A program made the translations under genes and the position numbers. 28,606 bases of DNA from positions 1 to 28,606 of the forward strand of contig DLRY01000036.1 of assembly GCA_002500665.1 (NCBI GenBank), written 5' to 3'. Under the pieces are notes generated by a model. The model was not told where the DNA came from. It made no database searches and worked only from the letters and a program-made list of their open reading frames with translations. Positions 5,314 through 13,121 of the stretch are shown here, in pieces; position 1 is the stretch's first letter, and every line of letters begins with the position of its first letter. The stretch is from Opitutia bacterium UBA7876 (GTDB lineage Bacteria; Verrucomicrobiota; Verrucomicrobiia; Opitutales; Seribacteraceae).

Positions 5314-7914
5314 GGTCACCCAGACCGGGGAGGACCAGGCCATGTTACCGTCGCGCTGGATGACTCGGACGTAGTATCGGTTCTCCCCCTCGAGCATTTC
5401 CTCGTCGGAGATCGTTTTCTCAAAGGTTTTGCCTTCGAACTCGTTGAAATGCTTCCAGTCTTTTTCGTTGCGTACGATGGTTATCCGTTTGAAGGGTCCG
5501 GTGCCGTCGACCTTGAACCAAAGCTTCGGGGCTTTCTCCGTCTTGACGAAGGAGCCCAGAGGTTCTCCATTGCAGGTGAAGTTGAGATAGATCTTGTCGG
5601 TGGCTGCGATGGTGCGCCGGTTGTCCATGGCCTCGATGATACCTTCCCGGGTGAACTCCTTGCAGAAAACGCCTCCATAACTGGCGTGCTGGGAGATGTG
5701 GTCCGAGCTGGCGAACACCCCCAAATTGTGGCCGACGCTCAAGGCTGTTTGGTAGGTGCCGTTGGCGTGCTGCCCGAAGTCTTTGATCGGGCCGTGCGGC
5801 TCGCTTTTGATTCTTCCCAGGGAGGTCAAGCCGACCTTTGGACGAAGTCCCACGGTCGGCTGCGGGGCTCCTGCACCCTCGTAGGATACGCGTGCGCCCT
5901 GATAGATTTCGACCACGTTTTCAGAACTGTAGTCGAATTTCTCGTACTTTTTCCAGTCCGTACCCATTCCGGTTGCTCCGGTATGACTGACCAAGGCTGC
6001 GGGCTTGTCGTACTTCTTAAGCAAGTCCCACAGCTCGTAAGGTGAGATCTCACCCGCGCCCTTGGGATCGACGGGCAGGGTCTTTTGCCAAGGGGAATTT
6101 AGGTAGAGCGGACGCTTTATATAAACGACCGGGCCGCCTCGCTGGGCGAAGACGACGTTACGGTGACCCCAAGGCCAGCGTTGCTCGCGCTCATAGACGT
6201 AGACGGTGTTGAAGCGACCGGGGCTATGCAAGGCATCATGCATGCGTTGGTTGTGCCACCATTCGTAGACATGATACATTTTACCGGCGTCGGTATGGTC
6301 CGAGGTTCCAAGGAAGTCTATCTTGGCCAAGTCGTAGGCATAGCGGAAATGATCCACGATGCATCCGTCGAACCCGGTCCGGCAATTGGAAACGTCAGTG
6401 TGCCGGTGGACGTCGCCCCAGAAGAGCCCGTAAGTTTGACCGCCGACCTTCCATTCATGGCGGTCGAAGGCAGGGCGTTCGGGGGTTTTGTGCGAGTGAG
6501 GGAGTTCCTGCTTGGCCGGTGGCTTGGCGGGCTTTTCAGGGATGGCCGCCGGCAAGGACGCTGAGGAGGGCAGGGCAGCCAGAAATACGCTGGCCGTCTG
6601 GTGTGCCTTGTTCGGCCGCTGGTCGGAAGGCCAGCAAAGGCGAAGGTCGCCCTTTCCATAGGCAGGCAGGAAAACGGCGGTTCTGTCCTGCCCGTAGCTG
6701 CTGGTGGGTAACCGCCTTCTCGAGCTCCAGGTCTTGGAATCGAGGCGGTATCCGCTCGCGGCAACCCGCCAGAGCGCCCGGTTGAAGTAGCGGTAGACGA
6801 CCCATGGGTTTCCGTCCTTGCCCACCCCAACCACGGGGCGGTTGACCGGGGCGCCCGCCTTGCCTGCGTTCCCGAGGGAGACCTCGGTGAACTTTCCGCT
6901 CACGATCTCGAATTTACCAAAAAGAACCGACTTTCCGGCGTTGATGCCCGTGTCGTTGCCATGCCCGCGATAGTCGAGCCCATGCTTCTCCTTTCCCCGC
7001 TCGGCCGTTATCCAGAACCCATCACCTTGGGCGGTGGCGGTGATGGAGGCGCGGGCTTCGTATCTGGGACTGTGGGCAATGGGGAATTCCTTGACTTGGC
7101 CTTGATCGTCCACCTTGGCTAGGTTCAGGTTGAACTCGTTACCCCGCGAACTGTCGTAGGCGATCCATGCATGGCCCTTTTGGTCGAAGGCGATGCTCGG
7201 TTCCCAATCTCCTCCCTTTGGCGTAGCCACCGCAATTTCCTTGGACCATTTTCCTGATTTTGGGTCGAGGAAGCGGGCGTAAACATCCGCTTCGCCAGCC
7301 CGGAAGGATTGCCAGGCAGCCCAGACCCGACCCTTCGAATCCGTTCCTGCATCCACGAATGCCTCGGCCGCGTCGGAGTCGGCAATGGTCGCAGGAGCCC
7401 CGAAACCCTTGTCCTCAGACCATGACCTTGCCCTGAGGTTCACGGTCGTGTCCTTGTGCGTTTCACCCCAAATGACCCAGGCCGTTCCCTTGCCGTCGAT
7501 GGCGATTGCCGGTTTGTGCAGCACTCCCTTGGCCACGTTGGCGGATACTTGTTGCAAGCCCTTGTCCGTTTCCCGGCTTAAAATGAGCCGGTCAATCTTT
7601 CCATCCCATTCCAAATAGGCGATGAAGGCCTTGCCGTCCTTCCCCGCAACGGCGGTCGGCAAGTCGCATTGGATGCCATCGCGCCCGATCTTACTAGTCG
7701 GACCGGCAAGGGTGAGGGCGGTATTGATGAAGGGAATGGGCTTTTGGCCGAAGAACTTGGTCTTGGGTTTCTTTTTTGCGGGTGGTTTCGCGGGTTGCTT
7801 GGCCGCCGGTTTGCCTTTGGCGGAAGGCTGCTTCTTGGCGGCTTGAGCGAAAACCGTTTCGATTGGGCCGAGGGCGACGATGAGAAAGGCAATGAGGATG
7901 GTTTTAATTTTCAT
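5305..7914 (-). CDS. secreted beta-propeller plus PHP-type metallohydrolase (DUF3604-like)
   Basis: An 869-aa protein when started at the ATG at 7914, which begins a clean signal peptide (MKIKTILIAFLIVALG...AQA). The open frame runs upstream only to a TTG. Residues about 25-55 are a Lys/Pro/Ala-rich linker. Residues about 75-450 contain repeated blade-like blocks (GKAFIAYLEWDG, GTAWVIWGE, GRVWAAWQSF, GHAWIAYDSS, GNPWVVYRYF), as in six- or seven-bladed propellers. A second Pro/Lys-rich linker follows. Residues about 495-800 hold metal-binding motifs of a PHP/DUF3604-like domain: GDVHRHTD (about 500-507), TSDHT (537-541), VSHTG (642-646) and SSDHISQH near 740. Likely an extracytoplasmic metal-dependent hydrolase with the propeller as a binding module; the substrate is unknown. 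Convergent with ThuA, divergent from the glucanase. Confidence 0.8.
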   Translation of the reverse strand: MKIKTILIAFLIVALGPIETVFAQAAKKQPSAKGKPAAKQPAKPPAKKKPKTKFFGQKPIPFINTALTLAGPTSKIGRDGIQCDLPTAVAGKDGKAFIAYLEWDGKIDRLILSRETDKGLQQVSANVAKGVLHKPAIAIDGKGTAWVIWGETHKDTTVNLRARSWSEDKGFGAPATIADSDAAEAFVDAGTDSKGRVWAAWQSFRAGEADVYARFLDPKSGKWSKEIAVATPKGGDWEPSIAFDQKGHAWIAYDSSRGNEFNLNLAKVDDQGQVKEFPIAHSPRYEARASITATAQGDGFWITAERGKEKHGLDYRGHGNDTGINAGKSVLFGKFEIVSGKFTEVSLGNAGKAGAPVNRPVVGVGKDGNPWVVYRYFNRALWRVAASGYRLDSKTWSSRRRLPTSSYGQDRTAVFLPAYGKGDLRLCWPSDQRPNKAHQTASVFLAALPSSASLPAAIPEKPAKPPAKQELPHSHKTPERPAFDRHEWKVGGQTYGLFWGDVHRHTDVSNCRTGFDGCIVDHFRYAYDLAKIDFLGTSDHTDAGKMYHVYEWWHNQRMHDALHSPGRFNTVYVYEREQRWPWGHRNVVFAQRGGPVVYIKRPLYLNSPWQKTLPVDPKGAGEISPYELWDLLKKYDKPAALVSHTGATGMGTDWKKYEKFDYSSENVVEIYQGARVSYEGAGAPQPTVGLRPKVGLTSLGRIKSEPHGPIKDFGQHANGTYQTALSVGHNLGVFASSDHISQHASYGGVFCKEFTREGIIEAMDNRRTIAATDKIYLNFTCNGEPLGSFVKTEKAPKLWFKVDGTGPFKRITIVRNEKDWKHFNEFEGKTFEKTISDEEMLEGENRYYVRVIQRDGNMAWSSPVWVTKK

Positions 7915-8006
7915 TTCGTAACAGGTGGTTGAGGAGCAAAGTTGATGGTTGAACCTCAAGGGGCTCGGGTCAAGGCCAAGCCCTGCGTTTTCAATTTGTT
8001 TTCGTC

Positions 8007-8037
8007 CCTTGTTTTTTGGGATTGAAAAAACTCAAGG
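8007..8037. promoter_or_regulatory. hairpin in the divergent PHP/glucanase gap
   Basis: CCTTG-TTTTTT (8007-8017) pairs with AAAAAA-CT-CAAGG (8025-8037): 11 base pairs, a 2-nt bulge and a 7-nt loop. It lies 20 bp before the glucanase start. The 3' arm overlaps the purine stretch AAGGA that would serve as Shine-Dalgarno, so folding could mask it. No clear -35/-10 pair was found in the 142-bp gap. Confidence 0.3.
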
Positions 8038-8056
8038 AATTCGGAATGTACGCAGG

Positions 8057-9385
8057 ATGCGAAAAATTTGCCCCCTGCTTAGCCTTCTGCTTCTTTCCAT
8101 CTTCCCCGCCACAGGTTTTGCGGTGGAGGCGTACCAGGTTACCGCCAAGGCATGGAACGCCCTTGGGCGCAAGGACTGGAACGGCGCCATTTCCCATGCC
8201 AACCATGCCATCAAGGTATGGGGAGCCCAGGCCAGGCAGACCAATTCCAAGCTGGGTGGATTCGCGCCCGCCAAGGATGCCAGGAAATATACCAACCTCA
8301 ATGAGGTGGGTACCTGTCTTTTGCTCAAGGGTGACGCCCTTCGTCAAAAAGGTGACGCAAAAGGGGCGATCGCCACTTACGAGCTGCTTTTGCGAGATTA
8401 CCAGTACGCTCAAGTTTGGGATCCCAAGGGCTGGTTCTGGAAACCGGCCGAATCGGCACGCAAGAGCCTTGCCAAGCTGAAGGAGGCAACCGCACCCTTC
8501 AAGCTAAAGGTGGCCAAGAAGCACTTCACGGACGAGCAGCTGAGGTTTCCCGGCAAGAAGGGGATATGCCTTACCATGCGCCAGCCCGGGAAAACGGGGT
8601 CGGCCGAAGAAAATCTGCCCCGTCTCAAGAAGGTCAACCCTTACTGGAGTTATTCCTGGGGATGGGATCAGGTTCCCAACCAGCCGGCTAACGTCGAGTT
8701 CGTTCCGATGGCTTGGGGCGCCTGGTCGGTCGATGGCTTGAGCAAAGGGCTTCGAAAAAGCGTCGTTCCCCATATCCGATCGGGAAAGGTCAAGCGCTTC
8801 TTCGGGTTCAACGAGCCCGACAAAAAGGAGCAGGCAAACATGTCCTACCAGGCGGCCCTCAAGTATTGGCCCCAATTGGAAGCCCTCAAAGTTCCTTTGT
8901 GCAGCCCCGCCTGCGCCAACCCCGAGGGTATCAATGACAACAGCGTCCAAGGGGTCCGTGGTACCTGGATGAAAGACTTTATGCTGGAAGCCGATCGCAG
9001 GGGCTATCGCGTCGACTACACCGGAGTCCATTGGTACGGGGGCACCCACGTCCAGCATTTCAAGGACAAGATGAGGAGAATCTACGAAAAGTATGGCAAA
9101 AGGCCTATCCTGATAACTGAATTCGCCCCTGCCGACTGGGAAGCCCGCAGGCTCTCCCAGAACCGGCACAAGACCGAATACGTACTGGCCTTCATGAAGG
9201 AGGTTCTTCCTTGGCTGGAGAGGCAGGACTGGGTAGCGGGGTACGCCTGGTTCTCCTTTGAGCACAACCAGGCGGTCGGGCATACCTCCTCTCTCTACGA
9301 CGCCAAGGGCAACCTGACCGCTTGCGGTCGGTATTACCAAAGCATCACCACGGAGAACCCGGATGGTGATCAGTCCGTCAAGTAA
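8057..9385 (+). CDS. secreted GH128-type (Asl1-like) glycoside hydrolase with helical repeat N-terminus
   Basis: A 442-aa protein from the ATG at 8057, which opens a signal peptide (MRKICPLLSLLLLSIFPATGFA). Residues 23-140 are helical and TPR-like, with AKAWNALGRKDWNGAISHANHA and KGDALRQKGDAKGAIATYELLL. Residues about 165-430 are the catalytic barrel of the Glyco_hydro_cc/GH128 family: WSYSWGWD, FFGFNEPD with the presumed acid/base E253, VDYTGVHWYGG, and ILITEFAPADW with the presumed nucleophile E355. Known GH128 members are beta-1,3-glucanases, so laminarin-like glucan is the likely substrate. The frame is open upstream to a TTG, but that gives no signal peptide. An out-of-frame ATG at 8046 has a better-placed AAGGA. 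The gene is convergent with the sulfatase gene, with a 6-bp gap. Confidence 0.87.
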   Translation: MRKICPLLSLLLLSIFPATGFAVEAYQVTAKAWNALGRKDWNGAISHANHAIKVWGAQARQTNSKLGGFAPAKDARKYTNLNEVGTCLLLKGDALRQKGDAKGAIATYELLLRDYQYAQVWDPKGWFWKPAESARKSLAKLKEATAPFKLKVAKKHFTDEQLRFPGKKGICLTMRQPGKTGSAEENLPRLKKVNPYWSYSWGWDQVPNQPANVEFVPMAWGAWSVDGLSKGLRKSVVPHIRSGKVKRFFGFNEPDKKEQANMSYQAALKYWPQLEALKVPLCSPACANPEGINDNSVQGVRGTWMKDFMLEADRRGYRVDYTGVHWYGGTHVQHFKDKMRRIYEKYGKRPILITEFAPADWEARRLSQNRHKTEYVLAFMKEVLPWLERQDWVAGYAWFSFEHNQAVGHTSSLYDAKGNLTACGRYYQSITTENPDGDQSVK

Positions 9386-9391
9386 GGAAAC

Positions 9392-11248
9392 TTAGCCTTT
9401 TTTGCGGGCTTCGGCCCGGTTTGCCACATCCTTGAGCAACCCCTTTTTCGGTAGCTTGCCTCGGGGGATTCGGGAAAGGATTGAAAAGCTGCCCTCGTCC
9501 ATCCAATCGAGGACGTTTGCCAGCATTTTGTTTCCCGGATCATTGGTGATGGTATCGAGCATCCATTTCTCGGCAAAGGCTTTGTCCCCAGCCTTGTAAA
9601 TCGCCCAAGCGGCAAGAGGAGGGATCTCGTCCTGATCGTCGAGCGCATTTTTTAGTGAGGGAATGGCGGACTTGGCGCCTTTTTCAAGAAGAAGCAAACC
9701 GATCACGGACCAATAGCGCATGACTGGGTCCTTGGCCTTCAAGCCTCGGGTCAGGGTCTTGAGGTTCTCCGTTTCACGGGTGAGCGCGAGGTCGGCATAA
9801 TCCAGGTATTTGGCCAAGGGGTAGAGTTCGGGATCACGCACGAAGGCATAAACCGTGGTGTTTTTCTCTTTGATCATACGGTTTCTCATTTCCTCGGGGA
9901 TGAGCCCGGAATCAAAGTACTTGAGCTGTTGTCGCCTGAGTTCCTTTTTCAGTTCCTTGATTTTGGCCTGGTGTAAGGGGTCGTCGATTTGGTTGTCGAC
10001 GTTGTGGAAATCCTTGAAGTTATCGTAAAATTCCTCCGACGGGCGCGGTTCGAAGAAGCGGCCGGTCACTGCATCCGTCCTGCCTGCCTGATGATGTCTT
10101 TCCCAAGCGCCCGTCGCCTTCATTTTGTGCATGTAGGCCAGAAATTGTCCATTCGGGGCGAAGGGCGCGTAGTTCTTATGGTAGGCGAATTGCTCGTCGC
10201 GCATCACCCGTACGTTGTCGAACCGTTCGTCCGCGCGCTCTCGCCAGGAGAAATGGTATTTCGGGGCAGGTTCGGTTTGCGGGCCGAGAAAGATTCTTCC
10301 TTGAAAGTTTTTCGTGATCTCGGCCCCCGTGAGGCTCAGCCAGGTCTTGGGCATGTCGATGAAGCTAACGATGCGGTCGACGGTGGAACCGGGTTTCCCG
10401 CCCTGGGGGTATAGATGTTTCCATTTCTTCGGAATACGGACGATCAATGGACAGTGAATGCCGCTTGAATAGAGGAAACGCTTGCTCCGGGCGAGCACGC
10501 CCCCGTGGTCCGAGTTGTAGATGATGATGGTGTCCTCGTAGAGTCCGTCGTCCTTGAGGCGCTGAACCGCTTCGCCAACGGTACGGTCCATGTTTTCGAC
10601 CGCTCCACCGTACTTGGCGTAAGTCTCCCGCATCTCGGGAATGTCCGGGTGATAAGGAGCGAGAATCATTTTGGCCGGATTTTTCGATTCCTTGCTCAAG
10701 GGTCCGAAAGCGCGGGATTCATGACTGTGTCCGATATTGAATACGGTGAAAAAAGGCTGTCCATCCTTGCGCTTTTTCCAGGTGCCTGCGTAGTCGCCAC
10801 CGGAATAGTTCCAGAAATCCTTGGGGTTTCTACCATTGGGACCACGCAGGTTGTAGTCCGTTTTCGAGCAGTTGCTCGTGAAGTAGCCGATCTTTTGCAA
10901 TTGTTCGTTGTAGAAGCGGATGAACCCGGGGATCTCAAATCCGCTGCGCATGGGTTGCGTCCCGTTTGAAATCGCGTGCATGCCGGTAATCCAGGAAGAG
11001 CGGGTCGGGGCGCAGACGGCACCGTTGTCGAAGCAGTAGAGGTAGCGGAATCCTTCCTTTGCGAGCTGGTCGATATGGGGAGTCTTGGCATTCTTGGCTC
11101 CGTAACAACCGACCCATTCGATGCTGTTGTCCTCGCTGGTGATCCACAGGACGTTGGGTTTCTTGTCTTTTCCGGATAGGGGAAGAAAGCCGGCTAGGAC
11201 AAGGCTAAGAAAGGCTAACTTGGATGAAAGGTGGTGCTTTGCATTCAT
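9392..11248 (-). CDS. secreted Cys-type sulfatase with C-terminal HEAT-like repeats
   Basis: A 618-aa protein with a signal peptide (residues 1-26). It has the type I sulfatase core: NVLWITSEDNS, where E39-D40 take the place of the usual Asp-Asp metal ligands, and CAPTRSSWITG with C79 in the C-x-P-x-R context that is converted to formylglycine. Further motifs are TPHIDQLAKEGF, NSDHGG (D247-H248) and SSGIHCPLIVRIP. The SED form is typical of heparan-N-sulfatase-like members abundant in PVC bacteria. Residues about 510-618 are helical, with HEAT-like blocks such as AAWAIYKAGDKAFAEKWMLD. Substrate: probably a sulfated glycan, not determinable. It is the last gene of the minus-strand operon, 6 bp after the other sulfatase. 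It depends on a formylglycine-generating enzyme that is not in this window. Confidence 0.92.
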   Translation of the reverse strand: MNAKHHLSSKLAFLSLVLAGFLPLSGKDKKPNVLWITSEDNSIEWVGCYGAKNAKTPHIDQLAKEGFRYLYCFDNGAVCAPTRSSWITGMHAISNGTQPMRSGFEIPGFIRFYNEQLQKIGYFTSNCSKTDYNLRGPNGRNPKDFWNYSGGDYAGTWKKRKDGQPFFTVFNIGHSHESRAFGPLSKESKNPAKMILAPYHPDIPEMRETYAKYGGAVENMDRTVGEAVQRLKDDGLYEDTIIIYNSDHGGVLARSKRFLYSSGIHCPLIVRIPKKWKHLYPQGGKPGSTVDRIVSFIDMPKTWLSLTGAEITKNFQGRIFLGPQTEPAPKYHFSWRERADERFDNVRVMRDEQFAYHKNYAPFAPNGQFLAYMHKMKATGAWERHHQAGRTDAVTGRFFEPRPSEEFYDNFKDFHNVDNQIDDPLHQAKIKELKKELRRQQLKYFDSGLIPEEMRNRMIKEKNTTVYAFVRDPELYPLAKYLDYADLALTRETENLKTLTRGLKAKDPVMRYWSVIGLLLLEKGAKSAIPSLKNALDDQDEIPPLAAWAIYKAGDKAFAEKWMLDTITNDPGNKMLANVLDWMDEGSFSILSRIPRGKLPKKGLLKDVANRAEARKKG

Positions 11249-11254
11249 GATTTC

Positions 11255-12658
11255 TTACTTTGAGGGTCTTCGAGGTTTGCGCCTGTTCGCCTTGTTTTTC
11301 TTTTTCTTCGACTCTTCCGGTCCGGGGGGGGTTGTTGATTCTCCACAATCGGTCATGAGCTTTTTAAGTTTTGCCTGCAAGCTTGCGATTCTTTTTTGAT
11401 GTTCGGGAAGGCTGGATAGGTCGTTGATTTCATAAGGGTCGCTCACGACGTCGTACAATTCGAAGGGTTTGGGCTGAAGGATCCGTTCCACTTTGCGGGC
11501 AGCGGTTTCATTGGTCTTGGCCTCGTCCATCCATTCTGCCCAGGGCTTGGAAAAAAACTTATTTCTGGAGGTGAAGTTACTAAAGACGTGGTTCCTTTCG
11601 GGGTGTCCGGTCCAGATCAGTTTATAGGTGTCCGTGACGATTGCCTTTTGCCAGAAAGGGTGGATGTTGGAGATCAGCACTTCATCACGATGGCTTTTGA
11701 CCTGCTTGCTGGTCCATAATTCCTTGAGTGACTTGCCGTCCAAGCCAGGGTCTTTTCCGCCTGCGAAATCGACCAAGGTCGGAACGACGTCGCAATACAT
11801 GGCTAGGGCGGTGGTCTTTCGAGACAGGATGCGTCCCTTCCAGTAGGCAAGGCAAAGAGCCCTCGATCCGTGCTCGTAGGGAGACCATTTGCCCCGGGGC
11901 ATGGCAATGCCCTGTTCGCTTAGAAAGATAAGGATCGTATCCTTTTCCAAATCCATTCTCTTCATGAGCTCACGAGTCTCCCGCACTTGTCGGTCCAGCA
12001 CCTCCACTTCGGCGGCATGCTTGGCCATCGCCTGCCGGGCAGTGGGCGTATCCAGGTAATGGGGTCTCACCCGAATGTTGCCGGCCGGGAAATTCGATTC
12101 CTTGCCGTGATCCCAGGGATGATGGGCATGAGTGGCCGCGATAATTACGCAAAACGAGTTTCCTTTCTGCTTCGCCTGGGAAACGTAATTTTCGACCCCA
12201 TCGAAAGAATGCACTTGGTTTGAGCCATTTCCATTAGGCGAAAATCCGGGGATCACGTCGATCTTGGCCGACCCCAAGCCGAAGTGCCTCTTTCCCGTCA
12301 AGCCAACCTCGTACCCAAGCGGAATCAAATGATCGGCGACGTTCCTTACCCCCGTGCGCTTCTCCTTTACGGCATTTGCCAGCACGCCGTTTTTCTTGGG
12401 GAGCAGTCCGGTGTACAACTCGGCCCGCAAGGGGGCGCATTGGGAAACGCTGCAGTAGAAACGGGTCATCATGCTCGATTCGCTCGCCAACTGGTCGATC
12501 GCCGGAGTCCTGGCTTGCTTCATGCCGGTGCATCCGAAGGCATCCCAACCAACGTCGTCCCCGATGATTATGATGAAGTTTGGTCCGCCGTTTTTACCAA
12601 AGGCCGGGAAGTGGATAAGCAAGGATGCAAGCAGGGTGAAATAGGTTGAGAGCTTCAT
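11255..12658 (-). CDS. secreted Cys-type sulfatase
   Basis: A 467-aa protein from the ATG at 12658, which starts a signal peptide (MKLSTYFTLLASLLIHFPAFG). The open frame extends to 12865, but that part overlaps the upstream gene and lacks a signal. Motifs: FIIIIGDDVGWDAFG with D34-D35 as metal ligands, TPAIDQLASES, and QCAPLRAELYTG with C74 for formylglycine formation. Later comes ILIFLSEQGIAMPRGKW, where SEQG replaces the usual SDHG; this variant is known in a sub-group of N-sulfoglucosamine-sulfohydrolase-like proteins. The C-terminus has the usual LYDVVSDPYEINDLSSLPEH. A Lys-rich tail (SKKKKNKANRRKPRRPSK) follows. Third gene of the operon: 22 bp after the DNPH1-like gene and 6 bp before the second sulfatase. 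Differing active-site signatures suggest the two sulfatases act on different sulfate esters or N-sulfates. Confidence 0.91.
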   Translation of the reverse strand: MKLSTYFTLLASLLIHFPAFGKNGGPNFIIIIGDDVGWDAFGCTGMKQARTPAIDQLASESSMMTRFYCSVSQCAPLRAELYTGLLPKKNGVLANAVKEKRTGVRNVADHLIPLGYEVGLTGKRHFGLGSAKIDVIPGFSPNGNGSNQVHSFDGVENYVSQAKQKGNSFCVIIAATHAHHPWDHGKESNFPAGNIRVRPHYLDTPTARQAMAKHAAEVEVLDRQVRETRELMKRMDLEKDTILIFLSEQGIAMPRGKWSPYEHGSRALCLAYWKGRILSRKTTALAMYCDVVPTLVDFAGGKDPGLDGKSLKELWTSKQVKSHRDEVLISNIHPFWQKAIVTDTYKLIWTGHPERNHVFSNFTSRNKFFSKPWAEWMDEAKTNETAARKVERILQPKPFELYDVVSDPYEINDLSSLPEHQKRIASLQAKLKKLMTDCGESTTPPGPEESKKKKNKANRRKPRRPSK

Positions 12659-12680
12659 AAAAGCAAATGGCTTGAAAAGA

Positions 12681-13109
12681 CTATGTTTGCGGCAAACTCG
12701 AGACGAATTCGGCAAGGTGGCGCTTGGCTTGCCCCATGGACTGGTATCGGCGCGCCTCAACGTTCTTGTTTCCCGAAAGCATTGCGGAAAGGGTAAATTC
12801 GGTTTGTCCGGCGTCGAAAAGGCAGAGGATCGGCTTGCCGAGCTTCTCGGCAACGCCGATCTCATAACCGACGCCGAGGGAGGGAGTGGTGACTTCGGCG
12901 ACCACTGCGTGGCAGGATTTCAGCCATTCCAGATCCCTGCGGTAGATTTCATCGTCGGGCTTGGCTTCCTCGCCTTGCGTCCCTAGTTCGGGACTGCCCA
13001 CGTGCTCGGTCAGGACCTCGGCCAGGGTGCCCAGAAACTCGATCAACTCGAGATACTTCGCTGCATCCTGCCTCCCTCCCCGGATTGATCCTGCAAAATA
13101 GATTTTCAC
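12681..13109 (-). CDS. DNPH1-like 2'-deoxynucleoside 5'-phosphate N-hydrolase / nucleoside 2-deoxyribosyltransferase family
   Basis: A 142-aa protein starting at a GTG (13109), preceded by TAGGA with a 7-nt spacer. Sequence features: IYFAGSIRGGRQD (residues 3-15), VLTEHVGSPELG, GEEAKPDDEIYRRDLEWL with D59, and VVAEVTTPSLGVGYEIG with E72 and E83. These match the Rcl/DNPH1 branch of the nucleoside deoxyribosyltransferase family in order and spacing. Family knowledge: the enzymes cleave the N-glycosidic bond of deoxynucleoside monophosphates (5-hydroxymethyl-dUMP in human DNPH1) and are cytoplasmic; no signal peptide is present here. Length is normal (about 140-175 aa). It lies between a dehydrogenase and two exported sulfatases, an unexpected setting. 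A general nucleoside deoxyribosyltransferase is the alternative, but the SIRGG and LTEHV blocks favour DNPH1. Confidence 0.85.
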   Translation of the reverse strand: MKIYFAGSIRGGRQDAAKYLELIEFLGTLAEVLTEHVGSPELGTQGEEAKPDDEIYRRDLEWLKSCHAVVAEVTTPSLGVGYEIGVAEKLGKPILCLFDAGQTEFTLSAMLSGNKNVEARRYQSMGQAKRHLAEFVSSLPQT

Positions 13110-13121
13110 GACGGTTTCCTA
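13110..13121 (-). promoter_or_regulatory. ribosome binding site defining a GTG start
   Basis: On the minus strand TAGGA ends 7 nt before the GTG at 13109. Its TAG is the stop codon of the upstream dehydrogenase, so terminating ribosomes sit on the Shine-Dalgarno of the DNPH1-like gene. This supports both the GTG start and translational coupling. Confidence 0.6.

Noticed and set aside
7760..7850. Low-complexity Lys/Pro/Ala stretch resembling a repeat
   Set aside because: It is the coding sequence for a flexible linker after the signal peptide, not a DNA repeat element.
9400..9417. CGGGC-TTCG-GCCCG hairpin next to a T-run near the glucanase/sulfatase gene ends
   Set aside because: On the plus strand the T-run precedes the stem, and on the minus strand the run after it is A. 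The orientation is wrong for an intrinsic terminator; the stem lies within the sulfatase coding end.
12659..12865. 69-residue N-terminal extension of the second sulfatase
   Set aside because: It overlaps the DNPH1-like gene in another frame and removes the signal peptide from the N-terminus.
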